DNA of 9,538 bases from DATFQE01 sp035264445. Its GTDB lineage: Bacteria; Actinomycetota; Thermoleophilia; Gaiellales; Gaiellaceae. Of the stretch, positions 1 through 6,075 are shown one piece after another (the first letter of the stretch is position 1; every line of letters begins with the position of its first letter). Location: contig DATFQE010000162.1 of NCBI GenBank assembly GCA_035264445.1, positions 1 to 9,538 on the forward strand, given 5' to 3'. The position numbers and the translations under genes were made by a program. The notes under the pieces were generated by a model. That model had not been told where the DNA came from and did not search any database. It saw only the letters and a program-made list of their open reading frames with translations.

Positions 1-264
1 GCGCCCGAGGCGTTCGCCGTTCAGCGGCTCTACAGCCCGCGCCACGACCTCGACGTGACCGAGACGGTCCGCGACGGCGACCTGATGCTCGTCCCGTACG
101 GCTACCACACCACGGCCGCCGCCCACGGCTACGACCTCTACTACCTGAACGCGCTTGCGGGCGATCGCCGTTCGATGGCCGCGGCGGACGACCCCGCGCT
201 GCATTGGGTCCGGGCCGCGTGGGACGGGCTCGAGCCCGACCCGCGCGTGCCCCTCGTGGGCTGA
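1..264 (+). CDS. iolB: 5-deoxy-glucuronate isomerase (IolB), C-terminal part
   Basis: This is the last 87 codons of a gene that begins before the window; the frame is open from base 1 to the TGA at 262-264. IolB converts 5-deoxy-glucuronic acid to 5-dehydro-2-deoxy-gluconate in cytosolic myo-inositol catabolism. The C-terminal signature of the bicupin family is visible: a 'VRDGDLMLVPYGYHTTAAAHGYDLYYLNALAG' type block (VPYGYH, then GYDLYYLNALAG) and a final DP..HWV segment. The conserved His of the GYH motif belongs to the cupin metal site in known family members. The stop overlaps the next gene's ATG by one base (TGATG), so the two are probably translationally coupled in an inositol operon. 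A GTG at 55 lies inside the domain and is not a believable start. Confidence 0.92.
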   Translation, partial: APEAFAVQRLYSPRHDLDVTETVRDGDLMLVPYGYHTTAAAHGYDLYYLNALAGDRRSMAAADDPALHWVRAAWDGLEPDPRVPLVG

Positions 265-1019
265 TGCGGATCGCCAACGCGCCCGTCAGCTACGGCGCGT
301 TCGAGCTGACCGTCGGGGTCGTGCCGAACGTCCCCGACGCCGATCGTGTGCTCGACGCGATCGCCGAGGCCGGCTACGACGGGACCGAGCTCGGGCCGCT
401 CGGCTACCTCGGCAAGGGCGAGCTGCTCGACGAGCGCCTGCGCCGACGCGGTCTCGCTCTCGCGGGCGCGTTCGTGGAGATCCGCTTCGGCACGGAGAGC
501 CTCGGCGAGCTCGAACGGACGCTCGATTCGATCGCGGGTCACGACGCGAAGGCAGTCCTCTGCGACAAGGGCCCGCGCGAGGGCGAGGTCGACCTGACCG
601 CGGTGTCCGAGGCCGCGGAGCTCGTGCGCGCGCGGAGCTTCGAGCCGACCTTCCATCCCCACCTCGGCACGCGCGTCCAGACGCCGCCCGAGATCGAACG
701 GGTGCTCGCCGGGACCGACGTGCCGCTCCTCCTCGATACCGGGCACGTGAGCGCGGCCGGCGGTGATCCGCTCGCTGCGGTGCGCGAGTGGGGCGACCGC
801 ATCAACCACGTCCACCTGAAGGACGTCCGCGAAGGCGTCTTCTGCGAGCTCGGCGCGGGCGAGGTCGATCTGGCCGGCGTTGTCGCGGCACTCGACGGCT
901 ACGCGGGGTGGCTCGTCGTCGAGCACGACTGGATTCCGAAGCCGGGCGAGGAACCGGACGCTCAGATCGAGGCGCAGGCGCGAAACCGCCGCTGGCTGCG
1001 CGAGCACGCGGGCGTCTGA
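264..1019 (+). CDS. IolE-like TIM-barrel isomerase/dehydratase (probable inosose dehydratase)
   Basis: 251 residues, of the AP-endonuclease-2 / sugar-phosphate isomerase-epimerase TIM-barrel superfamily. The barrel landmarks appear in order: NAPVSYGAFE at the start, GYDGTELGPLGYL (Glu42), FHPHLGTRVQTPPEIE (His131, His133), LLLDTGH (Asp158, His161), INHVHLKDV (His182, His184), ELGAGEVD (Glu195) and VVEHD (Glu220). These acidic and His residues fit the divalent-metal site of the superfamily. The HPHLGT-VQ and DTGH-GGDP pattern and the coupling to iolB point to IolE, 2-keto-myo-inositol dehydratase. It is shorter than the roughly 300 residues usual for IolE, so an IolI-type inosose isomerase is the main alternative. 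I chose the ATG at 264 because it overlaps the iolB stop and starts exactly at the conserved N-terminus; an in-frame ATG 20 codons upstream would add only iolB-shadow sequence. Confidence 0.85.
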   Translation: MRIANAPVSYGAFELTVGVVPNVPDADRVLDAIAEAGYDGTELGPLGYLGKGELLDERLRRRGLALAGAFVEIRFGTESLGELERTLDSIAGHDAKAVLCDKGPREGEVDLTAVSEAAELVRARSFEPTFHPHLGTRVQTPPEIERVLAGTDVPLLLDTGHVSAAGGDPLAAVREWGDRINHVHLKDVREGVFCELGAGEVDLAGVVAALDGYAGWLVVEHDWIPKPGEEPDAQIEAQARNRRWLREHAGV

Positions 1020-1038
1020 TGCCGGTGGCGCGTGGTCG

Positions 1039-2358
1039 CTATCGCGTAGCCGGCCGGGCGGTCACGACGGCTCGGAGCTGACGGAGCAGTGAGCCCAGCT
1101 CGTTGCCACGCGGAAGGAGCTCCACCGGTCGACGGCCGAGCGCGCGGCAGAAGACCACCAGGATCGCTACGCCGCCCGCCGTGTACGCGGAGGTCGAGGC
1201 GATCGCCGCGCCGATTCCCCCGTGCGACGGGATCAGCAGGAGATCCAGGCCGACCGTGACGACGAAGGCGACCGCGACGCCGACGTTCGCGCGCATCGGC
1301 TTGCTCTGAGCGATCAGCGCGTTCCCCAGCAGCTTGAGGGCGACGATCCCGAAGGCGCCGAACGCGAGCACGCGCAAGTCGTCGATCGAGCCGCGGAAGT
1401 CCTCGCCGAAGATCCCGACGCAGAGAATCGGGGCGGCGATCACGAGTCCCACGGCGAGCAGCACCGTGAGCAGGAGCGCGGCGCGAAAGACGATCGCGGC
1501 CCGTGCGCCCGCCTCGCTCGCCGATGCGCGCACCAGGTCGGGTCGCTGAACCATTCCCAGCGCCGTCGGAAGGTAGAAGAGCGCCTCGGCCCAGGCGACG
1601 GCGACGCTGTAGAGGCCGAGCTCGCGTTGGCCGGCGATCGCGCCGACGAACCACTGATCGAGCCGGTAGTTGCCCATCGTCATCACGCGACCGAGATGCG
1701 TGCGCGAGCCGAACGACAGCATCTGCCGCGCGAGGGGCACGTCAGGCCGGGGAACGCCCTCGAGCCTCCGGACGGCGTGCCACGCGAGGAGCGCCGTGGC
1801 GGCGACCTGACCGGCGATCCAGACGACGACGGCGGTCCCCACCGTGAGCAACCCGAACGCGGCCAGCGCCGCGTTCAGCGCCAGGCTCGTCGACGGTGCG
1901 AGGAGCCACGCAGAATTCGTCACGGCGAAGCCGTACTGCGACTGGATGAGCGTGCCCAGGCCGCTCTGCAGGATCAGCACAGGGATCGCCGCGAGCGCGA
2001 GCGCCTGCAGGAGCGGATCGGTTCCGCCGCCGAGGGCCGGAAAGACCACTACGAGGGCGGCGACGAGGACGGCAGCCGCGCCGCCCAGGCCGAGTGCGAG
2101 CACGAGCGAGTTCGCCGCGAGCGCGCCCCGCTTCCCCGGCTCCCGTGCCCCGATGTTGGCATTCGCCTCGTAGAGGCCGAATGCCGCCAGGCTCGCGGTC
2201 AGGATCGTGATCGTCGTCAGGAGGGCGAGCTCCCCCCGGCCGCCCGGGCCGAGGATTCGCGCGGTGATGAGAACGTTGAGCAGCGAGATGACGGCGACGC
2301 CGACGTTCGTCCCGAAGGTGGCCGCGGCTGTCGCCGTGAACGACTTCCGCGCGGCCAT
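1039..2358 (-). CDS. Polysaccharide flippase, MOP superfamily (Wzx-like)
   Basis: 439 residues, almost all in hydrophobic stretches alternating with short basic loops; I estimate 12 or more membrane segments. The N-terminus (ATFGTNVGVAVISLLNVLITARILGPGGRGELALL, quoted here in two parts as ATFGTNVGVAVISLL and ITARILGPGGRGELALL) is typical of O-antigen and teichuronic acid exporters, where the 'ARxLGPxGRGxxAL' segment follows the first helix. The predicted role is moving lipid-linked oligosaccharide units across the cytoplasmic membrane. The ATG at 2356-2358 overlaps the stop of the oxidoreductase upstream by one base, so it is the last gene of a queF-led operon. No glycosyltransferase lies beside it here, so the substrate is unknown. 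Its stop is 19 bases from the convergent iolE-like stop, with no hairpin terminator between them. Confidence 0.86.
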   Translation of the reverse strand: MAARKSFTATAAATFGTNVGVAVISLLNVLITARILGPGGRGELALLTTITILTASLAAFGLYEANANIGAREPGKRGALAANSLVLALGLGGAAAVLVAALVVVFPALGGGTDPLLQALALAAIPVLILQSGLGTLIQSQYGFAVTNSAWLLAPSTSLALNAALAAFGLLTVGTAVVVWIAGQVAATALLAWHAVRRLEGVPRPDVPLARQMLSFGSRTHLGRVMTMGNYRLDQWFVGAIAGQRELGLYSVAVAWAEALFYLPTALGMVQRPDLVRASASEAGARAAIVFRAALLLTVLLAVGLVIAAPILCVGIFGEDFRGSIDDLRVLAFGAFGIVALKLLGNALIAQSKPMRANVGVAVAFVVTVGLDLLLIPSHGGIGAAIASTSAYTAGGVAILVVFCRALGRRPVELLPRGNELGSLLRQLRAVVTARPATR

Positions 2359-3245
2359 CAGGCCAACCTAGCGGCCGGCAGCAGCGGCCCAACGTCCTGT
2401 GCGAACTGCGCGACGCGTTCCTCCAGGCCCGGGGTGTCGTAGTCGAGGTTGACCACGAAGCCGTCTGCGCCCGCGTCTACGTACTCCTCGAGCCGCTCCG
2501 CGATCCACTGTGGCGGCCCGGCGATCGCGTGCCGGCCGCGCTCGTCCCTCCCGTGGTCCGGCTCGCCGAGGAAGCGGACGCCGATGCGCAGGATCACCCG
2601 GCTGTCCGCCCGCTCCTCACGGAGCTCCGCGGCCAGCGGACGGAGCTCGTCGGGCCGGAGCGCGACGGGGTGCCAGACGCCGCTGATCGCTGCCCGTCGC
2701 AGAGTCGCGCGTGAGACGCCCGCGACCCACAGCTCCGGACCGCCCGGCCGGACGAGCGCCGGCGCCATCCAGCCGTCCACGGTGAAGTGCTCGCCGTCGA
2801 AGCGAACGCGCCCCGGCATCTGGTCGAAGACGGACCGTGCCATCTGCAACCACTCGTTCAGGAGCCGGCCACGGCTCGTGAAGTCGGCGGCGAGCGTCTC
2901 GAACTCGCCTCCCATCCAGCCGGCCGCGACCGCCGTCACGATCCGCCCGCCCGAGAGGAAGTCGAGGGTCGTCAGCTGCTTGAGCGCGACGAGCGGGTTC
3001 CGCTGCGGGACGACGAGGGCCGAGACGCCGACCTCCAGCCGGCTCGTCCTGGCGGCGAGAAACCCCAGCGACACGAGCGCCTCCGCGATCGTCCCGTACA
3101 CGGCGGCGTGCTCGTCGGGCACAAGCACGTGGTCGGTCACCCAGCCCGAATCAAAGCCGGCCTCCTCGGCCGCCGCGGCAACCGCGGCCAGCCGCTCGGC
3201 CTGCAGCGACTCGCCGTAGTTCGGCAGGATCAGCCCGAGGTGCAC
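2358..3245 (-). CDS. F420-type luciferase-like (LLM class) flavin oxidoreductase
   Basis: 295 residues with the bacterial luciferase-like monooxygenase fold, a TIM barrel. Visible signatures: MHLGLILPNYGE at the first strand, AEEAGFDSGWVTDHV (residues 26-40), LEVGVSALVVPQRNPLVALKQLTTLDFLSGGR (about 70-101, given here as the PQRNP and LDFLSGGR motifs) and the AAGW turn near 107-110. The PxRxP...K..TLD.LSgGR...G.GW pattern is typical of actinobacterial F420-dependent members, so F420 rather than FMN is the likelier cofactor. The substrate is unknown. The start is GTG at 3245, placed exactly at the conserved first strand and 7 bases after the queF stop. I see no clear Shine-Dalgarno sequence, so coupled translation from queF is likely. 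The TGA overlaps the flippase ATG by one base. Confidence 0.88.
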   Translation of the reverse strand: MHLGLILPNYGESLQAERLAAVAAAAEEAGFDSGWVTDHVLVPDEHAAVYGTIAEALVSLGFLAARTSRLEVGVSALVVPQRNPLVALKQLTTLDFLSGGRIVTAVAAGWMGGEFETLAADFTSRGRLLNEWLQMARSVFDQMPGRVRFDGEHFTVDGWMAPALVRPGGPELWVAGVSRATLRRAAISGVWHPVALRPDELRPLAAELREERADSRVILRIGVRFLGEPDHGRDERGRHAIAGPPQWIAERLEEYVDAGADGFVVNLDYDTPGLEERVAQFAQDVGPLLPAARLA

Positions 3246-3252
3246 CCGACGC

Positions 3253-3627
3253 TCACGCCGTCGCCGTGATCGTGATTCCGCCGCGAGCCTTCTGCTCGAG
3301 CGTCACCGAGACCCGCTCCGGGGTTAACTCGAGGACCGCGGCGACGTCGTCGCGGATCTTCACGGCGAGCGCCTCGCAGAACGCTCCCTGGTCCCGGAAG
3401 CGTGCGAGGTAGAGCTTGAGCGACTTCGACTCGAGGCACAGCGCCTCGGGCTCGAACTCGATCGAGGCGACGTAGAAGTCCGGCTGGCCGGTGATCGGAC
3501 AGACCGCGGTCAGCTCGTCGCTGACCAGCTCGACGTGGGACACGCCGGGGTTCGGGAAGCTCTCGAGGCCCGCGTAGTGCTCCGACCCTGCGTGGCCGAG
3601 CGCGACGAACTCCTTGCCGGGCTCCAT
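3253..3627 (-). CDS. queF: NADPH-dependent 7-cyano-7-deazaguanine reductase (QueF, single-domain type)
   Basis: 124 residues. QueF reduces the nitrile of preQ0 to the aminomethyl group of preQ1 in queuosine tRNA modification. The thioimide-forming cysteine is Cys43 in CPITGQPD, with the conserved Asp50 seven residues later; the ESKSLKLYLARF motif follows at 66-77. The length fits the unimodal (Bacillus-type) family. The active-site FHE motif reads FCE here (Phe83-Cys84-Glu85), so Glu is kept and His is replaced. The ATG at 3627 is supported by the N-terminus: LESFPNPG follows it closely, and a perfect palindrome begins at the next base. It heads the operon with the oxidoreductase and flippase, and diverges from the deoxyribosyltransferase-like gene across 18 bp. 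No queC, queD or queE lies in the window. Confidence 0.93.
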   Translation of the reverse strand: MEPGKEFVALGHAGSEHYAGLESFPNPGVSHVELVSDELTAVCPITGQPDFYVASIEFEPEALCLESKSLKLYLARFRDQGAFCEALAVKIRDDVAAVLELTPERVSVTLEQKARGGITITATA

Positions 3628-3644
3628 GGCCGTACTGTACGGCC
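3628..3644. promoter_or_regulatory. 17-bp perfect palindrome carrying -10 elements for both divergent genes
   Basis: The sequence GGCCGTACTGTACGGCC is two 8-base arms (GGCCGTAC / GTACGGCC) around a single central T. It nearly fills the 18-bp gap between the queF ATG (3627, - strand) and the GTG of the deoxyribosyltransferase-like gene (3646, + strand). The central heptamer TACTGTA (3633-3639) reads TACTGT on the + strand and TACAGT on the - strand, both matching TAnnnT. The distance from hexamer end to start codon is 7 bases on + and 6 on -, so both mRNAs would start at or next to the start codon. No convincing -35 is visible in either direction. The palindrome could also be an operator; the promoter reading is inference from spacing. 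Confidence 0.6.
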
Positions 3645-3645
3645 C

Positions 3646-4014
3646 GTGAAGCAGGTCTACCTCGCCGGGCCGCCGTACGCGGACGAGTACCGGCGCCGCG
3701 CGACTGCTCTGGTGCGCGAGGCGGGCTGGGAGGCGGTCGACCCGATGCGGCGGGACTTCCGCGGTGAGACCGCCGGCCACGAGCGGGAGATCGTCGACGG
3801 AGACCTGGCCGACATCGACGGCTGCGACGCCGTCCTCGCCGCCTTCACGTCGCCTGACGAAGGGACGGCGATGGAGGCCTGGTACGCGCACTCGCGCGGG
3901 ACGCCTGTGGTGGCCTACACGGGCGGGACGCCGCCGCATCCGTGGACGGCGTACGTCGCGCGCTCGGTGCACGACGACCTCGAAGACGCGATCCGCGCGG
4001 TTATGCGGAGCTGA
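3646..4014 (+). CDS. Nucleoside 2-deoxyribosyltransferase-like protein
   Basis: 122 residues. The N-terminus VKQVYLAGPPYADEYRRRA matches the YLAGPxx...E..R start of the nucleoside 2-deoxyribosyltransferase fold (Rossmann-like). The catalytic region is IDGCDAVLAAFTSPDEGTAMEAWYAHSRGTPVVAY, given here by its DEGTAMEAWYA core; Glu77 sits where the nucleophilic Glu that attacks C1' lies in characterised members. The family exchanges bases on deoxynucleosides, and related members hydrolyse nucleotide N-glycosidic bonds. The protein is somewhat shorter than classical transferases (about 150 residues), so a hydrolase-like role is possible. The GTG at 3646 is chosen because it sits at the first strand and 7 bases after a -10-like hexamer; longer in-frame starts would run back through queF. 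Its 3' end overlaps the CBS gene by 14 bases. Confidence 0.8.
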   Translation: MKQVYLAGPPYADEYRRRATALVREAGWEAVDPMRRDFRGETAGHEREIVDGDLADIDGCDAVLAAFTSPDEGTAMEAWYAHSRGTPVVAYTGGTPPHPWTAYVARSVHDDLEDAIRAVMRS

Positions 4015-4435
4015 TGTAGTCCGTCAGCAGGCGGATCTGGACGTCCTGCTGCTTGGACCGGTACTTGACGAGGTCGCCGATCGAGATCACGCCGCGCACC
4101 TCCCGGTCGGCGTCGAGCACGGGCAGGTGCCTGATCCTCCGCTCCGTCACCACCGCCATGCACTCGTCGAGCGTCGTCTCCGGCGTCACGTACACGAGCG
4201 GCGCCGTCATGATCTCCCGCACGGCAGTCTCCTTCTCGGTGCGGCCCTCGAGCGCGACGCGGCGCAGGTAGTCGCGCTCGGTGACGATTCCGGCCAGCCT
4301 GCGCCCCTCGAAGACGAGCAGGGAGCCCACGTTGGCGTCGACCATGCGCTTGATCGCGTCGAAGACCGTCGCCTCGCCGTCGATCGACAGGACCTCGCGC
4401 CCCTTCTCGTCGAGGATGTCGGAGACGTGTTCCAC
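4001..4435 (-). CDS. Two-CBS-domain protein
   Basis: 144 residues that are almost entirely a Bateman module. The first CBS domain runs about 1-66 (VLSIDGEATVFDAIKRM, then LAGIVTERDYLRR) and the second about 72-135 (IMTAPLVYVTPETTLDECM, then VRGVISIGDLVKY). The GIVTERD and GVISIGD motifs are the standard strand-turn-helix ends that contact adenosine nucleotides in family members. With no fused effector domain it probably acts as a stand-alone ligand sensor; the partner is unknown. The start is GTG at 4435. Upstream on the same strand is TAGGCT at 4456-4451, a possible -10 leaving a leader of about 8 bases. The gene is convergent with the deoxyribosyltransferase-like gene (14-base overlap) and divergent from the PAS gene. 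Confidence 0.9.
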   Translation of the reverse strand: MEHVSDILDEKGREVLSIDGEATVFDAIKRMVDANVGSLLVFEGRRLAGIVTERDYLRRVALEGRTEKETAVREIMTAPLVYVTPETTLDECMAVVTERRIRHLPVLDADREVRGVISIGDLVKYRSKQQDVQIRLLTDYISSA

Positions 4436-4446
4436 CGGCTGCGTCC

Positions 4447-4491
4447 GCCTAGCCTACAGGGCCTCGATTCGCGCGCCCCTGCGGGCTAGGC
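4447..4491. promoter_or_regulatory. Inverted repeat with TAGGCT -10 elements between the CBS and PAS genes
   Basis: GCCTAGCC (4447-4454) and GGCTAGGC (4484-4491) are perfect inverted repeats separated by 29 bases in the 63-bp divergent gap. Each arm overlaps a TAGGCT reading toward its own gene. On + it is 4487-4492, ending 6 bases before the PAS GTG at 4499, the spacing expected for a leaderless start. On - it is 4456-4451, ending 15 bases before the CBS GTG at 4435, which would leave a short leader with the weak purine run AGGCGG. No good -35 is visible. Because TAGGCT also precedes the tRNA, it is probably a favoured -10 in this genome. The symmetry may simply come from using the same -10 twice, or may mark a shared operator. 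Confidence 0.5.
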
Positions 4492-4498
4492 TTCGGTC

Positions 4499-4903
4499 GT
4501 GGCGCAGACCGCGCACAAGAGCTTGCCGCTGATTCTCGCGCGAGAGTTCGCCTCCAATATCGCAACGCCGGTCACCGTGATGGACGAGCAAGGCCGGCTG
4601 GTGTTCTTCAACGAGCCCGCCGAGCGCCTCCTCGGCCGCAGGCAGGCCGAGGTCGGGGAGCTCGCGCCGCACGACTGGTCGCAGATCTTCAGGGTCGAGC
4701 GGCTCGACGGCGGCGAGGTGCGGTTGGACGACATGCCCGTGGGCATCGCCCACCGTCAGCGCTGCCCGGCCCACGACACGCTCGCCTTCACGACGCCGGC
4801 GGGAGATAGGCACAACATCGAGGTCACCGCCTTTCCGCTGCTCGGGCGGGATGAGGGCTACTTCGGGGTCGTGGCGGTCTTCTGGGAGGTGCGCGACGAA
4901 TGA
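4499..4903 (+). CDS. Single PAS-domain protein
   Basis: 134 residues. After a short N-terminal helix, one PAS domain fills the chain: NIATPVTVMDEQGRLVFFNEPAERLLGR (about 20-47, its core being VTVMDEQGRLVFFNEPAE) is the canonical first strand pair and helix, and GDRHNIEVTAFPLLGRDEGYFGVVAVFWEV at the C-terminus is the closing sheet (recognisable by VTAFPLL and GVVAVFWEV). No kinase, GGDEF or DNA-binding domain is attached, so it would be a stand-alone sensor or adaptor. The GTG at 4499 lies 6 bases after TAGGCT, fitting a leaderless mRNA. Its TGA overlaps the start of the metallo-hydrolase gene by 4 bases (ATGA), so the two are co-translated and may work together. The ligand cannot be read from the sequence. 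Confidence 0.82.
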   Translation: MAQTAHKSLPLILAREFASNIATPVTVMDEQGRLVFFNEPAERLLGRRQAEVGELAPHDWSQIFRVERLDGGEVRLDDMPVGIAHRQRCPAHDTLAFTTPAGDRHNIEVTAFPLLGRDEGYFGVVAVFWEVRDE

Positions 4904-5772
4904 GGGCCACGGTCTGGGGCTGCCGCGGGTCGCTCGCTTCCCCGGGCCCCGAGACCGTCGCCTTCGGCGGTAACACGTCGTGCGTCCAGCTCGAACTCGC
5001 CGACGGCACCCCCGTCGTGCTGGACGCCGGCACCGGGATCCGGCTGCTCGGGCTGGAGCTCGCCCGGCTGCCACGGCGGCCGATCCACGTCGTCCTGACG
5101 CACCTGCACCTCGACCACCTCGAGGGGCTGGGCTTCTTCGTCCCGCTCTGGGAGCCGGGCCTGGAGATCCACGTGTGGGGCCCGGCGTCGCCGGTAGACA
5201 CCCTCGAGGAGCGGATCGCGCGATACCTGTCGCCGCCGCTCTTTCCGGTCCAGCTCGCCGAGGTCCCGTCCACGCTGATCTTCCACGACCTGCCCGAGGA
5301 AGACTTTGCGCTGGGCTCGGCGCGGCTCCTTGCGGAGCCGGTCTCGCACCGCGGCCCGACGGTCGGCATCCGGATCGAGGAGGCGGGTACGACGCTGGCC
5401 TACATCCCGGATCACGAGCCGTATCTGGGCGCGGAGCCGGAGCGCGTCGACCCGGAGTGGCTGTCGGGCTACTCGATCGCAGAGGGCGTGACGGTGCTGA
5501 TGCACGACGCGCAGTACTTCGAGCACGAGTATCCGAACCACGTCGGCTGGGGTCACTCGAGCGTCAGCCACGCCGTCGCCTTTGCGCAGGCCTCGGGCGT
5601 GGAGAAGCTCCTGCTCTTCCACCACGACCCCCTGCACTCCGACGACCAGCTCCGCTCGCTGGAGGCCCGCGCGCGGGCGCTCTGGGGCCCCGACGGTCAC
5701 GCGCCCGAGCTCGCCTTCGAGGGGATGACGCTCGCACTCGACACCGAGGTCGAGGCGCGGTCACCCGCTTAG
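4900..5772 (+). CDS. Metallo-beta-lactamase-fold hydrolase (COG1235-like)
   Basis: 290 residues. The N-terminus MRATVWGCRGSLASPGPETV with a following GGNTSC is the typical opening of MBL-fold phosphodiesterase-like proteins. Metal ligands are visible: THLHLDH (His68, His70, Asp72, His73), PVSH (His150), IPDHEP (Asp171, His172), MHDAQY (Asp203) and FHHDP (His241, His242). The GWGHSSVSHAV segment at 217-226 is also typical of this subgroup, whose members are often found next to or fused with signalling domains such as receivers. The likely activity is phosphodiesterase or related hydrolysis; the substrate is unknown. It starts at the ATG of an ATGA overlap with the PAS gene. The protein is full length, and nothing follows in the next 69 bases that looks like a terminator. 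Confidence 0.87.
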   Translation: MRATVWGCRGSLASPGPETVAFGGNTSCVQLELADGTPVVLDAGTGIRLLGLELARLPRRPIHVVLTHLHLDHLEGLGFFVPLWEPGLEIHVWGPASPVDTLEERIARYLSPPLFPVQLAEVPSTLIFHDLPEEDFALGSARLLAEPVSHRGPTVGIRIEEAGTTLAYIPDHEPYLGAEPERVDPEWLSGYSIAEGVTVLMHDAQYFEHEYPNHVGWGHSSVSHAVAFAQASGVEKLLLFHHDPLHSDDQLRSLEARARALWGPDGHAPELAFEGMTLALDTEVEARSPA

Positions 5773-5841
5773 AGGCTGCGAGTGGTAATCAGGAGGTCGT
5801 TTCCCGCGTAACCAGCATGCGGCCACATGCGTTGAACGAGC

Positions 5842-6075
5842 ATGTTCGGCTTCCCAGCCCCATCGTCGCTCCCGTGCCCCGAGTGCGGCGCGCCGATCGA
5901 GCTCGACGGCGGCGATCACGAATGCGACGAAGAGCGGCGGCGCTGGCATCAACTCTTCCTCGTGAACGGCGAGATCGAACGGCTCGAGGATGAGGTTCGC
6001 GACTACCTCAGCTCTCCGCTAGGGCAGTTCGAATCGTTCTACGCCGAGCGCGAGCGCTTACTCCACGCCGCGTAG
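5842..6075 (+). CDS. Small zinc-ribbon-like hypothetical protein
   Basis: 77 residues. A compact metal-binding knuckle lies near the N-terminus: CPECG (Cys12, Cys15) followed by DHEC (His26, Cys28), that is C-x2-C-x10-H-x-C. After it comes a charged, probably helical tail, from ERRRWHQLFLVNGEIERL to SFYAERERLL, which may form a coiled coil. I recognise this layout from short uncharacterised actinobacterial proteins but know no function. The ATG at 5842 sits just before the knuckle; upstream there is neither a good Shine-Dalgarno sequence nor a TAnnnT at leaderless distance. The gap before it (5773-5841) holds an AGGAGG at 5791-5796 that is 45 bases away and serves no start I can identify. The 3' end overlaps the convergent NYN gene by 18 bases. 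Confidence 0.72.
   Translation: MFGFPAPSSLPCPECGAPIELDGGDHECDEERRRWHQLFLVNGEIERLEDEVRDYLSSPLGQFESFYAERERLLHAA

Noticed and set aside
141..1007. Long antisense open frame over the iolB/IolE region, and similar long frames opposite other genes (1222-2442, 4858-5700, 6252-8720)
   Set aside because: High-GC codon structure leaves the opposite strands and alternative frames open. The translations are Arg/Ala/Pro/Gly-rich without family motifs, while the overlapping frames have full domain signatures.
3253..4014. queF neighbourhood as a 7-deazaguanine DNA-modification (Dpd-like) island
   Set aside because: No DpdA, helicase, nuclease or other island proteins are present; only queF and a transferase-like gene are seen.
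5815..5830. GCATG / CATGC inverted repeat upstream of the zinc-ribbon gene as an operator
   Set aside because: Arms of five bases with a six-base gap are expected by chance; no second line of evidence.
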